Positions 1 through 8,287 of a DNA stretch of 64,000 bases are shown here, piece by piece. The notes under the pieces are model-generated. The model did not search any database and was not told the DNA's origin. It saw only the letters and a list, made by a program, of their open reading frames with translations. Source of the stretch: JAZKAR01 sp040389065 (GTDB lineage Bacteria; Pseudomonadota; Gammaproteobacteria; Burkholderiales; Casimicrobiaceae); assembly GCA_040389065.1 (NCBI GenBank), contig JAZKAR010000009.1, positions 62,001 to 126,000 on the forward strand. Reading direction: 5' to 3'. Each line of letters starts with the position of its first letter. Position 1 is the first letter of the stretch. The position numbers and the translations under genes are program-made.

Positions 1-509
1 TAGGAATTGCAAAAGCCTATAGCACACGCGTTGGATCAGGCCCTTACCCTACCGAACAAATTAATGAAACGGGTGATCGTTTATGTGAACGCGGTCATGA
101 GTTTGGCTCTAATACAGGCCGTAAGCGCAGATGCGGTTGGCTAGACCTCCCCGCCTTAAAACGCTCTATTGAGCTTAATGGCGTAAACGGCCTTTGCATT
201 ACCAAGCTTGATGTATTAGATGGCTTTGACAGCGTTAAAATCTGTATCGGCTATGAGCTAGATGGGCAACTTCTTGACCGATTGCCTTATAGCGCTCAAG
301 ATGCTACACGTTGCACGCCAGTTTATGAAACGATAGAAGGATGGCAAGAAAGCACTTATGGCGTATGTGATTGGAACGCCTTACCATCGCAAGCAAAAGC
401 ATATTTAGATTATATTGAAGATCGTGTAGGGTGTCCTATCGACCTAGTTTCTACAGGTCCTGAAAGACATCAAACACTGGTTAAGCGCCATCCCTTGCGT
501 AGCATTTAA
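1..509 (+). CDS. purA: Adenylosuccinate synthetase, C-terminal part (partial)
   Basis: PurA joins IMP and aspartate, using GTP, to make adenylosuccinate, the first committed step to AMP. The gene is cut by the left window edge. The frame is open from base 3, before any start codon. The translation runs GIAKAYSTRVGSGPYPTE, then a GRKRRCGWLD stretch, ITKLDVLDGF, YETIEGWQEST and a terminal STGPERHQT, which are the conserved C-terminal blocks of the PurA family (base and IMP binding) in the right order. About 168 of roughly 430 residues are visible. It ends about 50 bp before minC on the same strand, so read-through is possible. The identification is confident; the length outside the window is unknown. 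Confidence 0.95.
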   Translation, partial: GIAKAYSTRVGSGPYPTEQINETGDRLCERGHEFGSNTGRKRRCGWLDLPALKRSIELNGVNGLCITKLDVLDGFDSVKICIGYELDGQLLDRLPYSAQDATRCTPVYETIEGWQESTYGVCDWNALPSQAKAYLDYIEDRVGCPIDLVSTGPERHQTLVKRHPLRSI

Positions 510-560
510 GTAGGGTAGCGCTTAATTGTGTGCTAAACCATTAGCTTCTGCAGACCTATC

Positions 561-1310
561 ATGAAACCAAGCCAACAAATTCTTGACATTAAAAGCACTC
601 AGCTTCCTTCATTGGTGCTATGGATAAAAACGCTAAATGTAGAAAGTTTAGCGTTAGATATTAAAGAACGTGTGGAACAAACTCCTGACTTCTTTAATGA
701 TGAACCCGTTATCCTTGATGTATCAACATTAACTGAAGAGGCAGGCGAACTGCCCTTTCATGAATGGCTAGATTTATGCCGCCAATATCGAATGGTGCCT
801 GTAGGCTGCCGAGGCGGAAATGCTGCGCAAACTAGGCAAGCGCAATCTCTAGGGTTAGCCCTACTCCCGGAAGGAACGCGTGCACCCGAAACAACACTTA
901 TAAAAGAAATTATTAAAGAAATTCAAGTTCCGGTTCCTATGCAAATTGAAATCCCTGTTCCTACACGAGTTCCTACACAGGTGCTTGATAAACATCTGCG
1001 ATCAGGCCAACAGTTTTATGCTAAAAACTGTGATCTGATAGTGCTAGCGCCTGTTGCTGCAGGTGCTGAGGTTATTTCTGATGGAAATATTCATGTATAT
1101 AGCCCCCTGCGTGGCAAAGCCATTGCAGGTGCTCAAGGAGATCGTCAGGCGCGTATTTTCGTTTCGAGCTTGGAAGCAGAACTTGTTTCAATCGCTGGAG
1201 TATATCGCACGTTAGATATCATGGATCAGCAAGAGTCCTGGCATGGTAAAACAGCGTGCATATCTCTAACATCTGAACAAAGATTACATATTCAACCGCT
1301 TTCTAGCTAG
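561..1310 (+). CDS. minC: Septum-site inhibitor MinC
   Basis: MinC blocks FtsZ ring formation away from mid-cell and is brought to the membrane by MinD. The 249-residue product has an N-terminal domain (about 1-115), a linker rich in Val/Pro (VPVPMQIEIPVPTRVPTQ), and a C-terminal beta-helix domain (about 145-245) with the typical blocks LRSGQQFYAKNCDLIV and SDGNIHVYSPLRGKAIAG. The length is normal for betaproteobacterial MinC. It is followed directly by minD and minE, which fixes the identity. The start ATG has only a weak ribosome site. A short hairpin plus eight Ts lies just after or over the stop codon (see separate entry), so minC might be expressed differently from minDE. Confidence 0.95.
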   Translation: MKPSQQILDIKSTQLPSLVLWIKTLNVESLALDIKERVEQTPDFFNDEPVILDVSTLTEEAGELPFHEWLDLCRQYRMVPVGCRGGNAAQTRQAQSLGLALLPEGTRAPETTLIKEIIKEIQVPVPMQIEIPVPTRVPTQVLDKHLRSGQQFYAKNCDLIVLAPVAAGAEVISDGNIHVYSPLRGKAIAGAQGDRQARIFVSSLEAELVSIAGVYRTLDIMDQQESWHGKTACISLTSEQRLHIQPLSS

Positions 1311-1326
1311 GCGGGTGCTTTTTTTT
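1295..1326 (+). terminator. Weak hairpin with T8 run between minC and minD
   Basis: A short GC stem (ACCGC at 1295-1299 with GCGG at 1311-1314 and a nearby T, loop containing CTAGCTAG) is followed by eight Ts at 1319-1326. The U-tract is good but the stem is only 4-5 bp and overlaps the end of minC. It could be a partial terminator or attenuator inside the min operon, or chance. Confidence 0.3.
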
Positions 1327-1370
1327 AACTTACAATCACTAAAGATTGGTTCTTAAACGAGGTTATCGCT

Positions 1371-2198
1371 GTGGCAAAAATTGTCGTTGTAACTTCTGGA
1401 AAAGGCGGAGTAGGCAAAACTACAACCAGCGCCAGCTTTGCATCAGGCTTAGCCATGCAGGGCAAAAAAACCGCCGTTCTTGATTTTGACGTAGGTCTAC
1501 GTAATCTTGACCTTATTATGGGTTGCGAGCGTCGCGTAGTGTATGATTTTATTAATGTTATCAATAAAGAAGCCACTTTACATCAAGCTTTGATCAAAGA
1601 TAAACATTGCGATAATCTTTTTGTATTACCTGCATCTCAAACGCGCGATAAAGACGCACTCACGCAAGAAGGGGTTAGCCTTGTTCTGGATGAACTTAAA
1701 GACCAGGGCTTTGACTATATTATATGTGATTCACCAGCTGGAATTGAAGCAGGGGCAGTACTAGCTCTCTATTTTGCTGATGAAGCAATTATTGTGACTA
1801 ACCCTGAAGTTTCATCGGTGCGCGACTCTGATCGTATTTTGGGGATTATCGATTCACGATCAAAACGTTCGGTTGAAAAACTCGAATCTGTTAAAACTCA
1901 CTTACTAATCACACGTTATAACCCACGTCGTGTTGCAGAAGGTGAAATGCTTTCCATTAAAGATGTAGAAGATATTCTGCGCATTCCTCTTATTGGCGTT
2001 ATTCCTGAATCTGAAAATGTACTGCATGCTTCAAACCAAGGTATACCTGCCATTCATATGGAAGATACAGAAGTCTCTGAAGCTTACCGAGACGTTGTTG
2101 CACGATTTTTAGGAGAAGATCGACCTTTACGTTTTACACAGTTTGAAAAACCGGGCTTTTTTCAACGCTTGTTTGGCGGAATCGGTGGAGGACGCTAA
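1371..2198 (+). CDS. minD: Septum-site determining ATPase MinD
   Basis: MinD is the membrane-associated ATPase that recruits MinC and is displaced by MinE, giving pole-to-pole oscillation. The start is GTG, preceded by an ACGAGGT ribosome site at 1357-1363. The deviant Walker A motif GKGGVGKTT lies at residues 10-18, and the switch regions DFDVGLRNLD and CDSPAGIE follow. The C-terminus carries the amphipathic membrane-targeting helix (FFQRLFGG). At 275 residues it is full length (family about 270). It overlaps minE by one base (TAATG), a sign of translational coupling. Confidence 0.97.
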   Translation: MAKIVVVTSGKGGVGKTTTSASFASGLAMQGKKTAVLDFDVGLRNLDLIMGCERRVVYDFINVINKEATLHQALIKDKHCDNLFVLPASQTRDKDALTQEGVSLVLDELKDQGFDYIICDSPAGIEAGAVLALYFADEAIIVTNPEVSSVRDSDRILGIIDSRSKRSVEKLESVKTHLLITRYNPRRVAEGEMLSIKDVEDILRIPLIGVIPESENVLHASNQGIPAIHMEDTEVSEAYRDVVARFLGEDRPLRFTQFEKPGFFQRLFGGIGGGR

Positions 2199-2491
2199 TG
2201 TCAATTTTGTCCTATCTTCTTGGCCAGAAGAAAAAAACGGCTGGCGTAGCAAAAGAACGCTTACAAATCATTCTCGCGCATGAACGCAGCAGCCAAAGGG
2301 ATGCTCTTCAGCCTGATTATTGGCCTGGGCTTCAACGTGAACTGATTGATGTAATTTCCAAATATATTCGTATAGATTCAGCTGATATAAAAGTGTCACT
2401 TGATCGGCACGATGATTTAGAGGTTTTGGAAGTTAATATTCCTTTGACCTCTGATGGGCGTGGCAGAATTGAAGTTCGTCGCCCTCAGTAA
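2198..2491 (+). CDS. minE: Cell division topological specificity factor MinE
   Basis: MinE stimulates the MinD ATPase and restricts MinCD to the poles. The 97-residue product starts with a hydrophobic membrane-binding segment (MSILSYLLGQ) and has the MinD-contact helix around RLQIILAHERS at residues 21-31, followed by the dimerising topological-specificity beta domain ending in IEVRRPQ. Length and motif order are normal. Its ATG shares an A with the minD stop codon, so it is translated as part of the minCDE operon. Confidence 0.96.
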   Translation: MSILSYLLGQKKKTAGVAKERLQIILAHERSSQRDALQPDYWPGLQRELIDVISKYIRIDSADIKVSLDRHDDLEVLEVNIPLTSDGRGRIEVRRPQ

Positions 2492-2536
2492 CTGTAACCA
2501 GCATTCTAAGCTTGTGATGTGTTAATAAGGCGGTTT

Positions 2537-3487
2537 ATGTCTCAACGGGTATTAATTTGCGGTTCGTTAGCGTTTGATTCAATCATGGTTTTTCCTGGGC
2601 AATTTCAAGACCATTTTTTACCGAATAGCCAACAATCGGTAAATGCAGTATTTGAAGTTGAGCAATTACGTCGGGAATTTGGAGGATGCGGCGGCAACAT
2701 TGCTTATTCATTCCAAGCATTAGGTGGAAAATCTGTTGTCATGGGTACACTAGGACTCGATGGCGCTATCTATCTTGATCGCATGAATGAATGGGGTTGC
2801 GATACGCATCATGTGCGTGTACTTAGCGACACCTATACCGCACAAGCTTTTATTACCACTGATCGACATAGTAATCAGATTGTTGCTTTTTACCCAGGCG
2901 CTATGAATGAATGCCATATCAATCATGTTTACAGCGCACCTGATGATATAGCCCTTGCAATTGTTGCCCCTCAAGGTTATGAGGGCATGAAGCAACACGT
3001 GTATGAATGTTTTGAACGCAGACTGCCTTGCTTGTTTGATCCCGGGCAGGGGCTTCCCCTCTTTTCAGCAGAACCATTACTTGAAACTATCAGCCAAAGC
3101 ACATGGCTGATAGTAAATGATTATGAATCAAAGCTTCTTGAAAAAATCTTAGGCATGAATGTACGCGAAATTGCCAGCTTGGTAGAAGCTTTGATTATTA
3201 CGCGAGCTGCAGACGGTTCAGAAATTCATTTCAAAAATGGCGAGATATTGATTGTTCCAGCAGTACAAACGCATCGCGCTGTTGATCCTACCGGATGTGG
3301 CGATGCTTATAGAGCAGGTTTAATGTATGGCTTAATTCATGGCTGGTCATGGCTTAAAACAGCACGGCTTGCCTCTTTGTTAGGTTCGATTAAAATTGAA
3401 GTTCATGGTGGACAAAATCATACAATTGAACCTGATGATCTTGCTCAACGCTATGAGACTCTTTTCCACGAACCACTTTGGGGATAA
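2537..3487 (+). CDS. PfkB-family sugar/nucleoside kinase
   Basis: This is a ribokinase/PfkB-type kinase that phosphorylates a sugar or nucleoside using ATP. The C-terminal signature DPTGCGDAYRAG is present, with catalytic Asp at residue 256, and the N-terminal GG signature lies in FGGCGGNIAYSF. I place the start at ATG 2537 because AAGG at 2526-2529 is well placed for it. An upstream GTG at 2519 would add six residues but lacks a site. The product has 316 residues. Family members near purine or cell-wall genes are often called adenosine kinase or carbohydrate kinase; the substrate cannot be assigned. The next gene begins 6 bp downstream, so they are probably cotranscribed. Confidence 0.85.
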   Translation: MSQRVLICGSLAFDSIMVFPGQFQDHFLPNSQQSVNAVFEVEQLRREFGGCGGNIAYSFQALGGKSVVMGTLGLDGAIYLDRMNEWGCDTHHVRVLSDTYTAQAFITTDRHSNQIVAFYPGAMNECHINHVYSAPDDIALAIVAPQGYEGMKQHVYECFERRLPCLFDPGQGLPLFSAEPLLETISQSTWLIVNDYESKLLEKILGMNVREIASLVEALIITRAADGSEIHFKNGEILIVPAVQTHRAVDPTGCGDAYRAGLMYGLIHGWSWLKTARLASLLGSIKIEVHGGQNHTIEPDDLAQRYETLFHEPLWG

Positions 3488-3493
3488 TTAATA

Positions 3494-4276
3494 ATGCAAC
3501 GTTATTTCGCTTTCGCTACCACCCCTTTATCTTTATCACTCGTACTTTCTGTTCTTCTTAGCACCGGCTGTTCGCAAAGCCTGCAAGGTATTGCTTATGA
3601 GCGAGGTGAAAAGCCCGCCGAGTTTCACTATCCTAACGTGCAATATGGTGTTATTAAAAGTGTTTCTTCAGCGAATGGCAGTTCTTCCCCCTCTGAAAAT
3701 GTAAACACTTTTTCTTCAGATGATACTGAGGGCGGCCCTATTATTGATCCGCGTGTTTCTCGTGAAGTAAGTTCGCGCCCTACAAAATCGGCTTCAAATA
3801 CTGCTGATATGTTAGCGAATGAAAAAAAATCAGACAAATCGTATGGTTCAACAAGTAAAGCAAAAATAAATGAAGCACCAAAGATTATGCAAAACATTAA
3901 ATCATTAGGTGTTTATAATTTCAATTGCCATACTACAACAGCTGGTAACGAATGTACTTATTCAGGCTCACAAGAATCTCGAGGAAGGCCTACTACGTCA
4001 ACCGCGGCTAATTTACCGCAAAATGCTAAAATTAAGGTAGTGCTTGATAGCGGAAAAACGTATTGGTTTGATCAACCCATTAGTGCCAATTGGGTACCGC
4101 AAAATGGCGATCGAGTAAAAGTGTTTTTTGATGAGAATGACCCTGCTGCTGAAACAGCTTCAAGAGCGATAAAAATTCAATATGGTATTAATGAAAGCTC
4201 CTCATCTGAAACTGCACCTTCAAGCGAGCCATCATCAAGCGATCCAATCGTGTCTCCTGAAACTTCTCAGCCTTGA
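3494..4276 (+). CDS. Putative lipoprotein with Ser-rich linker
   Basis: The 260-residue product begins with a signal peptide ending in a lipobox-like LLSTGC, which predicts lipidation at Cys26 and anchoring in the envelope. Residues about 55-130 are Ser/Thr/Asn rich and probably disordered. A folded segment (about 165-230) contains KIKVVLDSGKTYWFDQ, then NGDRVKVFF, which resembles the small beta domain of SlyB/Pcp-type outer membrane lipoproteins. That resemblance is an inference from pattern only. The C-terminus is again Ser/Pro rich. It lies 6 bp after the PfkB kinase. The Ser at position -3 of the lipobox is not the commonest residue. Function unknown. Confidence 0.7.
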   Translation: MQRYFAFATTPLSLSLVLSVLLSTGCSQSLQGIAYERGEKPAEFHYPNVQYGVIKSVSSANGSSSPSENVNTFSSDDTEGGPIIDPRVSREVSSRPTKSASNTADMLANEKKSDKSYGSTSKAKINEAPKIMQNIKSLGVYNFNCHTTTAGNECTYSGSQESRGRPTTSTAANLPQNAKIKVVLDSGKTYWFDQPISANWVPQNGDRVKVFFDENDPAAETASRAIKIQYGINESSSSETAPSSEPSSSDPIVSPETSQP

Positions 4277-4361
4277 TGTTTAAAACTAACCTTTGAGCAT
4301 CTAAGCGTTTAAAAACGCATGAATAAAGATCATACGTTTCAATAATTAGCTGCTGTATAGA

Positions 4362-4394
4362 TAGGCACTCCCCCTAACTAAGGTGGAGTGCCTA
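4362..4394. terminator. Hairpin between convergent genes
   Basis: A perfect 10-bp inverted repeat (TAGGCACTCC at 4362-4371, GGAGTGCCTA at 4385-4394) lies between the lipoprotein gene and the convergent DUF2076 gene. Neither side has a strong T-run, but position and stem stability suit a bidirectional terminator. Confidence 0.55.
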
Positions 4395-4402
4395 AAATTA
4401 AA

Positions 4403-5059
4403 CTAAAAATCTCTGCTATCCAATAAAACATCATTATCATTGTCAATAAATGCTTGTTCGTTCGCATTGTCATTGATACTGCTATCGAAAAAATTTCCGA
4501 TACTTTCCATATTTTCACTATTACCATTGTTGCTAAAGGTAGAAACGTCTTCTACTGGTGAAGAAAAAAAACCTTGACCCGGCGATGCTTGCGCATGCCC
4601 TCCTCCTAATAGCCCTCGTAACCCTTCAAATAAAAAAGCACCTCCTGCTACACCTGCGGCTGTCGTAGCAGCGTTACTTAAAAAATTACCAAAAAAACCG
4701 CCACTACCGTTACTTGCGGCAGCAACTCCTTGCTGAGAAGATGGTGGCACTATAGTTTGGTTCATAAAGGGTGCGCCTGCAAAAAAACCTTGCTTTGCGT
4801 TTTCAGCAGGCGCTGAGGCATTAGAAGTTTGAGATTGTAACGACGACACTTCTTCTTTTAATTGCGCTATTTGCTCTTGCGCCTTTACCAAAGCTTGCTG
4901 TTGAATACACGCTTTTTGCACTAATAAATATAATGCGTCAGCCTGCTGGTCAGCCGCTTGCTTAATCAATGCCTCTGCATCACTATCTTTTGACACTGCA
5001 CGCGCTTGAATAAGTTGATCTAAAAACTGCTTAAGAAATTGCTGCTCATGTTGATTCAT
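4403..5059 (-). CDS. DUF2076 family protein
   Basis: The 218-residue product matches the DUF2076 layout: an N-terminal helical segment (MNQHEQQFLKQFLDQL), a coiled coil around residues 55-80 (KAQEQIAQLKEEVSSLQ), and a Gly/Ala-rich segment at about 115-165 including GFFGNFLSNAATTAAGVAGGAFLFEG, which resembles a single membrane-associated helix. The tail is acidic and Asp/Asn rich. Members have been described as periplasmic ligand-binding sensor-like proteins, but no function is proven. An AAGGA site lies 8 bases before the ATG. It faces the lipoprotein gene across a hairpin and stands apart from the permease gene upstream. Confidence 0.8.
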   Translation of the reverse strand: MNQHEQQFLKQFLDQLIQARAVSKDSDAEALIKQAADQQADALYLLVQKACIQQQALVKAQEQIAQLKEEVSSLQSQTSNASAPAENAKQGFFAGAPFMNQTIVPPSSQQGVAAASNGSGGFFGNFLSNAATTAAGVAGGAFLFEGLRGLLGGGHAQASPGQGFFSSPVEDVSTFSNNGNSENMESIGNFFDSSINDNANEQAFIDNDNDVLLDSRDF

Positions 5060-5139
5060 CTTATGTCCTTTTTAATTTAATTAAATCCTAATAAGAATTC
5101 ATCTATTTAGAGGTTACTATTTAGCTATTTATATTACCT

Positions 5140-6207
5140 TTATTCAAAGGATGTAGGATTAAGCAGCCATTCTTTCCAAATCGTAGCAGCTAGTGCTAAC
5201 ACGACAGGCCCGACAAATAAACCCACCATACCAAAGGCTGCCAACCCTCCTAAGGCTCCAAATAGCGTCAGTAAAAAAGAAACTTGGCTCATATTACTCA
5301 TCACCAATGGACGCATAATATTATCAATAGGATTAATCAATACAATTCCCCAAACCAATAAACCTAAAGCCTGCATTTGGTGCCCAGCTAGCAACAACCA
5401 TAAACTTAGCATTCCCCACACTAAAAAAGTTCCAAATAAGGGAACCATTGAGGCAACCGCTGTTAACACTCCAAATAAAATAGGGGCTGGTGCACTCAAT
5501 AACCAATAACCTATTGCACCCATAATTCCTTGGCTAACTCCTGTAACCGCCATACTATAGACAACGGCTTGCGTCATATCATTAGCTTTTTTTAAATAAA
5601 TGGTTGCTCGTTCACCAATAATTTTTTTTAGCAACATCATACATTCAGCTAGAAATTTTTCTCCATCACGATAAAGAAAAAATAAGGTAATTAATGTTAC
5701 CCCTAACCTTCCTACATTAGAGCCTACTCCACCAACAATTTTTAGTAATTGCTGAGAACTTTGAGCCATCCATAATTCTGCTTGCTTACGCACTGTACTC
5801 ATATCGCCTATATGGTTATCTAACCACGCCTGCAAAAAATTTCCTAACCACGGTATCCCTCGAATAGACTCAGGTACACGCAAGCCTTGATTCACATATT
5901 TTGGAATAGATAGATAAAGAGCACTAACATCATCTTGTATAACAATAATCAGCCAAAGTATAGGCAATACAAAAGCAATACTAAACCCAATCACCATAAT
6001 ACATGCGCTCATAGACGCACGCCCTTTTAACAAGCGAAGTACTTTAGTATAAAGAGGCCATGTTACACAGCTTAAGATCACCGCCCAGGCAATCGGAATA
6101 ATAAAAGGCTGCAAAATCATAAAAACAAAAAAAGCCAGGCTTCCGATTAATAATCCTGCTGCGATACGAATAGTTAAAGGCATAGTTGCATGTCTTACAT
6201 TAGGCAT
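5140..6207 (-). CDS. AI-2E/PerM family membrane transporter
   Basis: The 355-residue polytopic protein belongs to the AI-2 exporter (TqsA/YdiK/PerM) family, inner-membrane permeases that export small molecules or act as Na+/H+ antiporters in different bacteria. About eight hydrophobic helices are visible. Pairs at each end (LLIGSLAFFVFMILQPF near the N-terminus) flank a central soluble stretch, and the family block DNIMRPLVMSNMSQVSFLLT lies near residue 300. An AAAGG site precedes the ATG by 6 bases. The CDF gene lies about 50 bp upstream on the same strand, so the two may be cotranscribed. Substrate unknown. Confidence 0.85.
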   Translation of the reverse strand: MPNVRHATMPLTIRIAAGLLIGSLAFFVFMILQPFIIPIAWAVILSCVTWPLYTKVLRLLKGRASMSACIMVIGFSIAFVLPILWLIIVIQDDVSALYLSIPKYVNQGLRVPESIRGIPWLGNFLQAWLDNHIGDMSTVRKQAELWMAQSSQQLLKIVGGVGSNVGRLGVTLITLFFLYRDGEKFLAECMMLLKKIIGERATIYLKKANDMTQAVVYSMAVTGVSQGIMGAIGYWLLSAPAPILFGVLTAVASMVPLFGTFLVWGMLSLWLLLAGHQMQALGLLVWGIVLINPIDNIMRPLVMSNMSQVSFLLTLFGALGGLAAFGMVGLFVGPVVLALAATIWKEWLLNPTSFE

Positions 6208-6256
6208 AGCTAACCTTTATATAAAAATGAAGAGGCTGGAGTAAGCCATTAATTAA

Positions 6257-7207
6257 TTACTCTGTAGGAGCAGGTATTTCTAAAACCACGTCAACAGGGT
6301 CAACATGAGTCATTACATTTAAAATACAGGGTATGGCAACCATTAGCTGCTTTTTAGCTTGTACGCTAATTTCGTGCCCTTCTGCTACAGTAATGTTAGC
6401 AGCAACCTCTAGGTGTACATCTACCCAAATAAAATCACCAATCTTACGCGTTCTTAAATCATGAATACCTAAGAGTCCTTGCGTTGCAAGTAGTTCTTGT
6501 CTAATACGACCCATTATTGCCTCTTCTACCGAGCGATCCATTAAATCAAACAAGGCTTCTGAAGCAAAACGCCACCCCATTCTAGCAACTAACAATCCTA
6601 CCAATAAGGCTGCAATTGGATCAAGCGCAGGATAACCTACATGATTTCCTAATACTCCAATGGCAACAATTAAAGAAGAGGCTGCATCAGAACGTGCATG
6701 CCATGCATTTGCAATCAGTAATTGTGAACGAATTTTTTTTGCCTCGTTCATCATATAACGAAACAACGTTTCCTTTGCCACAACGGTAGCAGCTGCAACC
6801 CCAAATGCTAAAAACGGAATAGTTTGAGAAGTTGAAGTTAACACTTTAGTAAGATTTAATAAGGCTGCATTAATCATCCCCATTCCAACCAGCAGTAGCA
6901 GCAACCCTAAAACAAGCGAAGCTGCTGTTTCATAACGATAATGACCATAGTGATGATCTTCATCGGGTGCTTTATGACTATGCTTTTGAGTCATTAACAC
7001 TACAACATCTGAAACAATATCTGCTAGTGAATGTAATCCATCAGCAATTAACCCTTGAGAGGCCGTTAAACACCCTGCTATCATTTGCACAATGATTAAT
7101 ACAATATTTGTTACCACACTTACCCAGGTGCTACGCTGCGCAACTTTTTTTCTTAGCTCAGGATCAATTTCACTATCTAAATCTTCAAAATTATCAGTGT
7201 GTGTCAT
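6257..7207 (-). CDS. Cation diffusion facilitator (FieF-like)
   Basis: This is an inner-membrane CDF exporter of divalent metals (Zn, Fe, Cd or Mn) driven by proton exchange. The 316-residue product shows six membrane helices and the two metal-site motifs: GLIADGLHSLAD in helix II (HxxxD) and WHARSDAASS in helix V (HxxxD). The HSHKAPDEDHHYGH loop between helices II and III is His rich, and a C-terminal cytoplasmic domain (about 215-305, HEISVQAKKQL, VMTHVDP) is present. The ribosome site is weak. The metal cannot be assigned from motifs alone. Confidence 0.92.
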   Translation of the reverse strand: MTHTDNFEDLDSEIDPELRKKVAQRSTWVSVVTNIVLIIVQMIAGCLTASQGLIADGLHSLADIVSDVVVLMTQKHSHKAPDEDHHYGHYRYETAASLVLGLLLLLVGMGMINAALLNLTKVLTSTSQTIPFLAFGVAAATVVAKETLFRYMMNEAKKIRSQLLIANAWHARSDAASSLIVAIGVLGNHVGYPALDPIAALLVGLLVARMGWRFASEALFDLMDRSVEEAIMGRIRQELLATQGLLGIHDLRTRKIGDFIWVDVHLEVAANITVAEGHEISVQAKKQLMVAIPCILNVMTHVDPVDVVLEIPAPTE

Positions 7208-7507
7208 AACAATTGCTTAATTCCTTTTTCATCAAACATTCGATTTACGATTGAATCTTATTTAATGGCTCAATAGCTAATAGCTCATCATCTACGGGTT
7301 CTTATGCTTATTTTCTCTACTACTTAACACAATATCTTACCAAATATAATCTTCATATAAAAAATAATGAAAATAAAGATTCAGCGATTTACTTATATCA
7401 TTCGGTACAAATCCATTATCATTAATTATACTAAAGCGCTCTTAATAATTATAAAGAGTATGATAAAGTGTAAGCTTCAGCTTATTATAATAAATGGAGA
7501 TTTTGCG

Positions 7508-7957
7508 ATGCTTAAATGGTTACAAGATAATGCTCGATCAGCCCGCGAAAAACTCGCAGCAGAAGTTTCTAAATTTAAAAATAAAGACTTTATGGAGGCT
7601 GTAGTTGCTGGTTGTGCACTTGTTGCAAGTGCAGATGGTGAAATCAGCTCTGCTGAAAAACAAAAACTGATTGGTTTTATTCAAAACTCAGATGAACTTA
7701 AAGCATTCGATCTTGATCAAGTGATTGGATCATTTAACAATATTTGCTCAAAAATGGAGTTTGATCAGCAAATTGGGCGCGCTGAAGCGCTGAAAAAAAT
7801 TGGGCTCATTCGCAGCAATGTTGAGGCCTCACGCTTAATGGTGCGGGTATGTTGCGCTATTGGCGCTTCTGATGGACAATTTGATGCAAATGAACGTGCG
7901 GTTGTTCGAACGATTGCCCAAGAACTTGGGTTAAATCCTGCTGATTTTGATCTTTAA
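7508..7957 (+). CDS. TerB-like tellurite resistance domain protein
   Basis: The 149-residue product is a stand-alone TerB domain: helical, acidic, with the metal-binding style blocks ASADGEISSAEKQKL and GASDGQFDANERAVV, which are the paired DGxxxxxE signatures of TerB proteins. I choose ATG 7508 because GGAG at 7496-7499 sits 8 bases upstream; the open frame extends further upstream, but that part is AT-rich and lacks a ribosome site. TerB proteins are linked to tellurite and stress responses, but most solitary members have no proven role. No other ter genes are visible nearby. Confidence 0.88.
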   Translation: MLKWLQDNARSAREKLAAEVSKFKNKDFMEAVVAGCALVASADGEISSAEKQKLIGFIQNSDELKAFDLDQVIGSFNNICSKMEFDQQIGRAEALKKIGLIRSNVEASRLMVRVCCAIGASDGQFDANERAVVRTIAQELGLNPADFDL

Positions 7958-8287
7958 TTAAATAAGATACGATACCCCCTCTCTTCTACACTTAGTAAAA
8001 GAGAGGAAAAGGGATACCACAAATTAACCATTATCCTATTAGAACAATTTTGCTTACGTCCTATACACTATTATTCCGCCAGCATGTACACTTCATCCCG
8101 CCACAGTAAATTTTGTAAAACATTGTTTGAGCTGTATAAAGAAAAAACACTGTTTTGCTTAAGCCTAGTTTACTTAAGTCTGACACGATAACATAATAAG
8201 CCATAGCACTTTTGTGCGTGCGTAATCAGCGTTGAGCCATTACGTATGGCACATCTAACTTTTTTATTCTTCTATTTCCAGGGTATC
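7958..8287. other. Intergenic region with a hairpin
   Basis: This 330-bp stretch holds a perfect 8-bp inverted repeat (CCTCTCTT at 7978-7985, AAGAGAGG at 7999-8006) just after terB, a plausible terminator without a T-run. The rest presumably holds the promoter of the downstream phosphoesterase. I see no gene in it. Confidence 0.5.
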
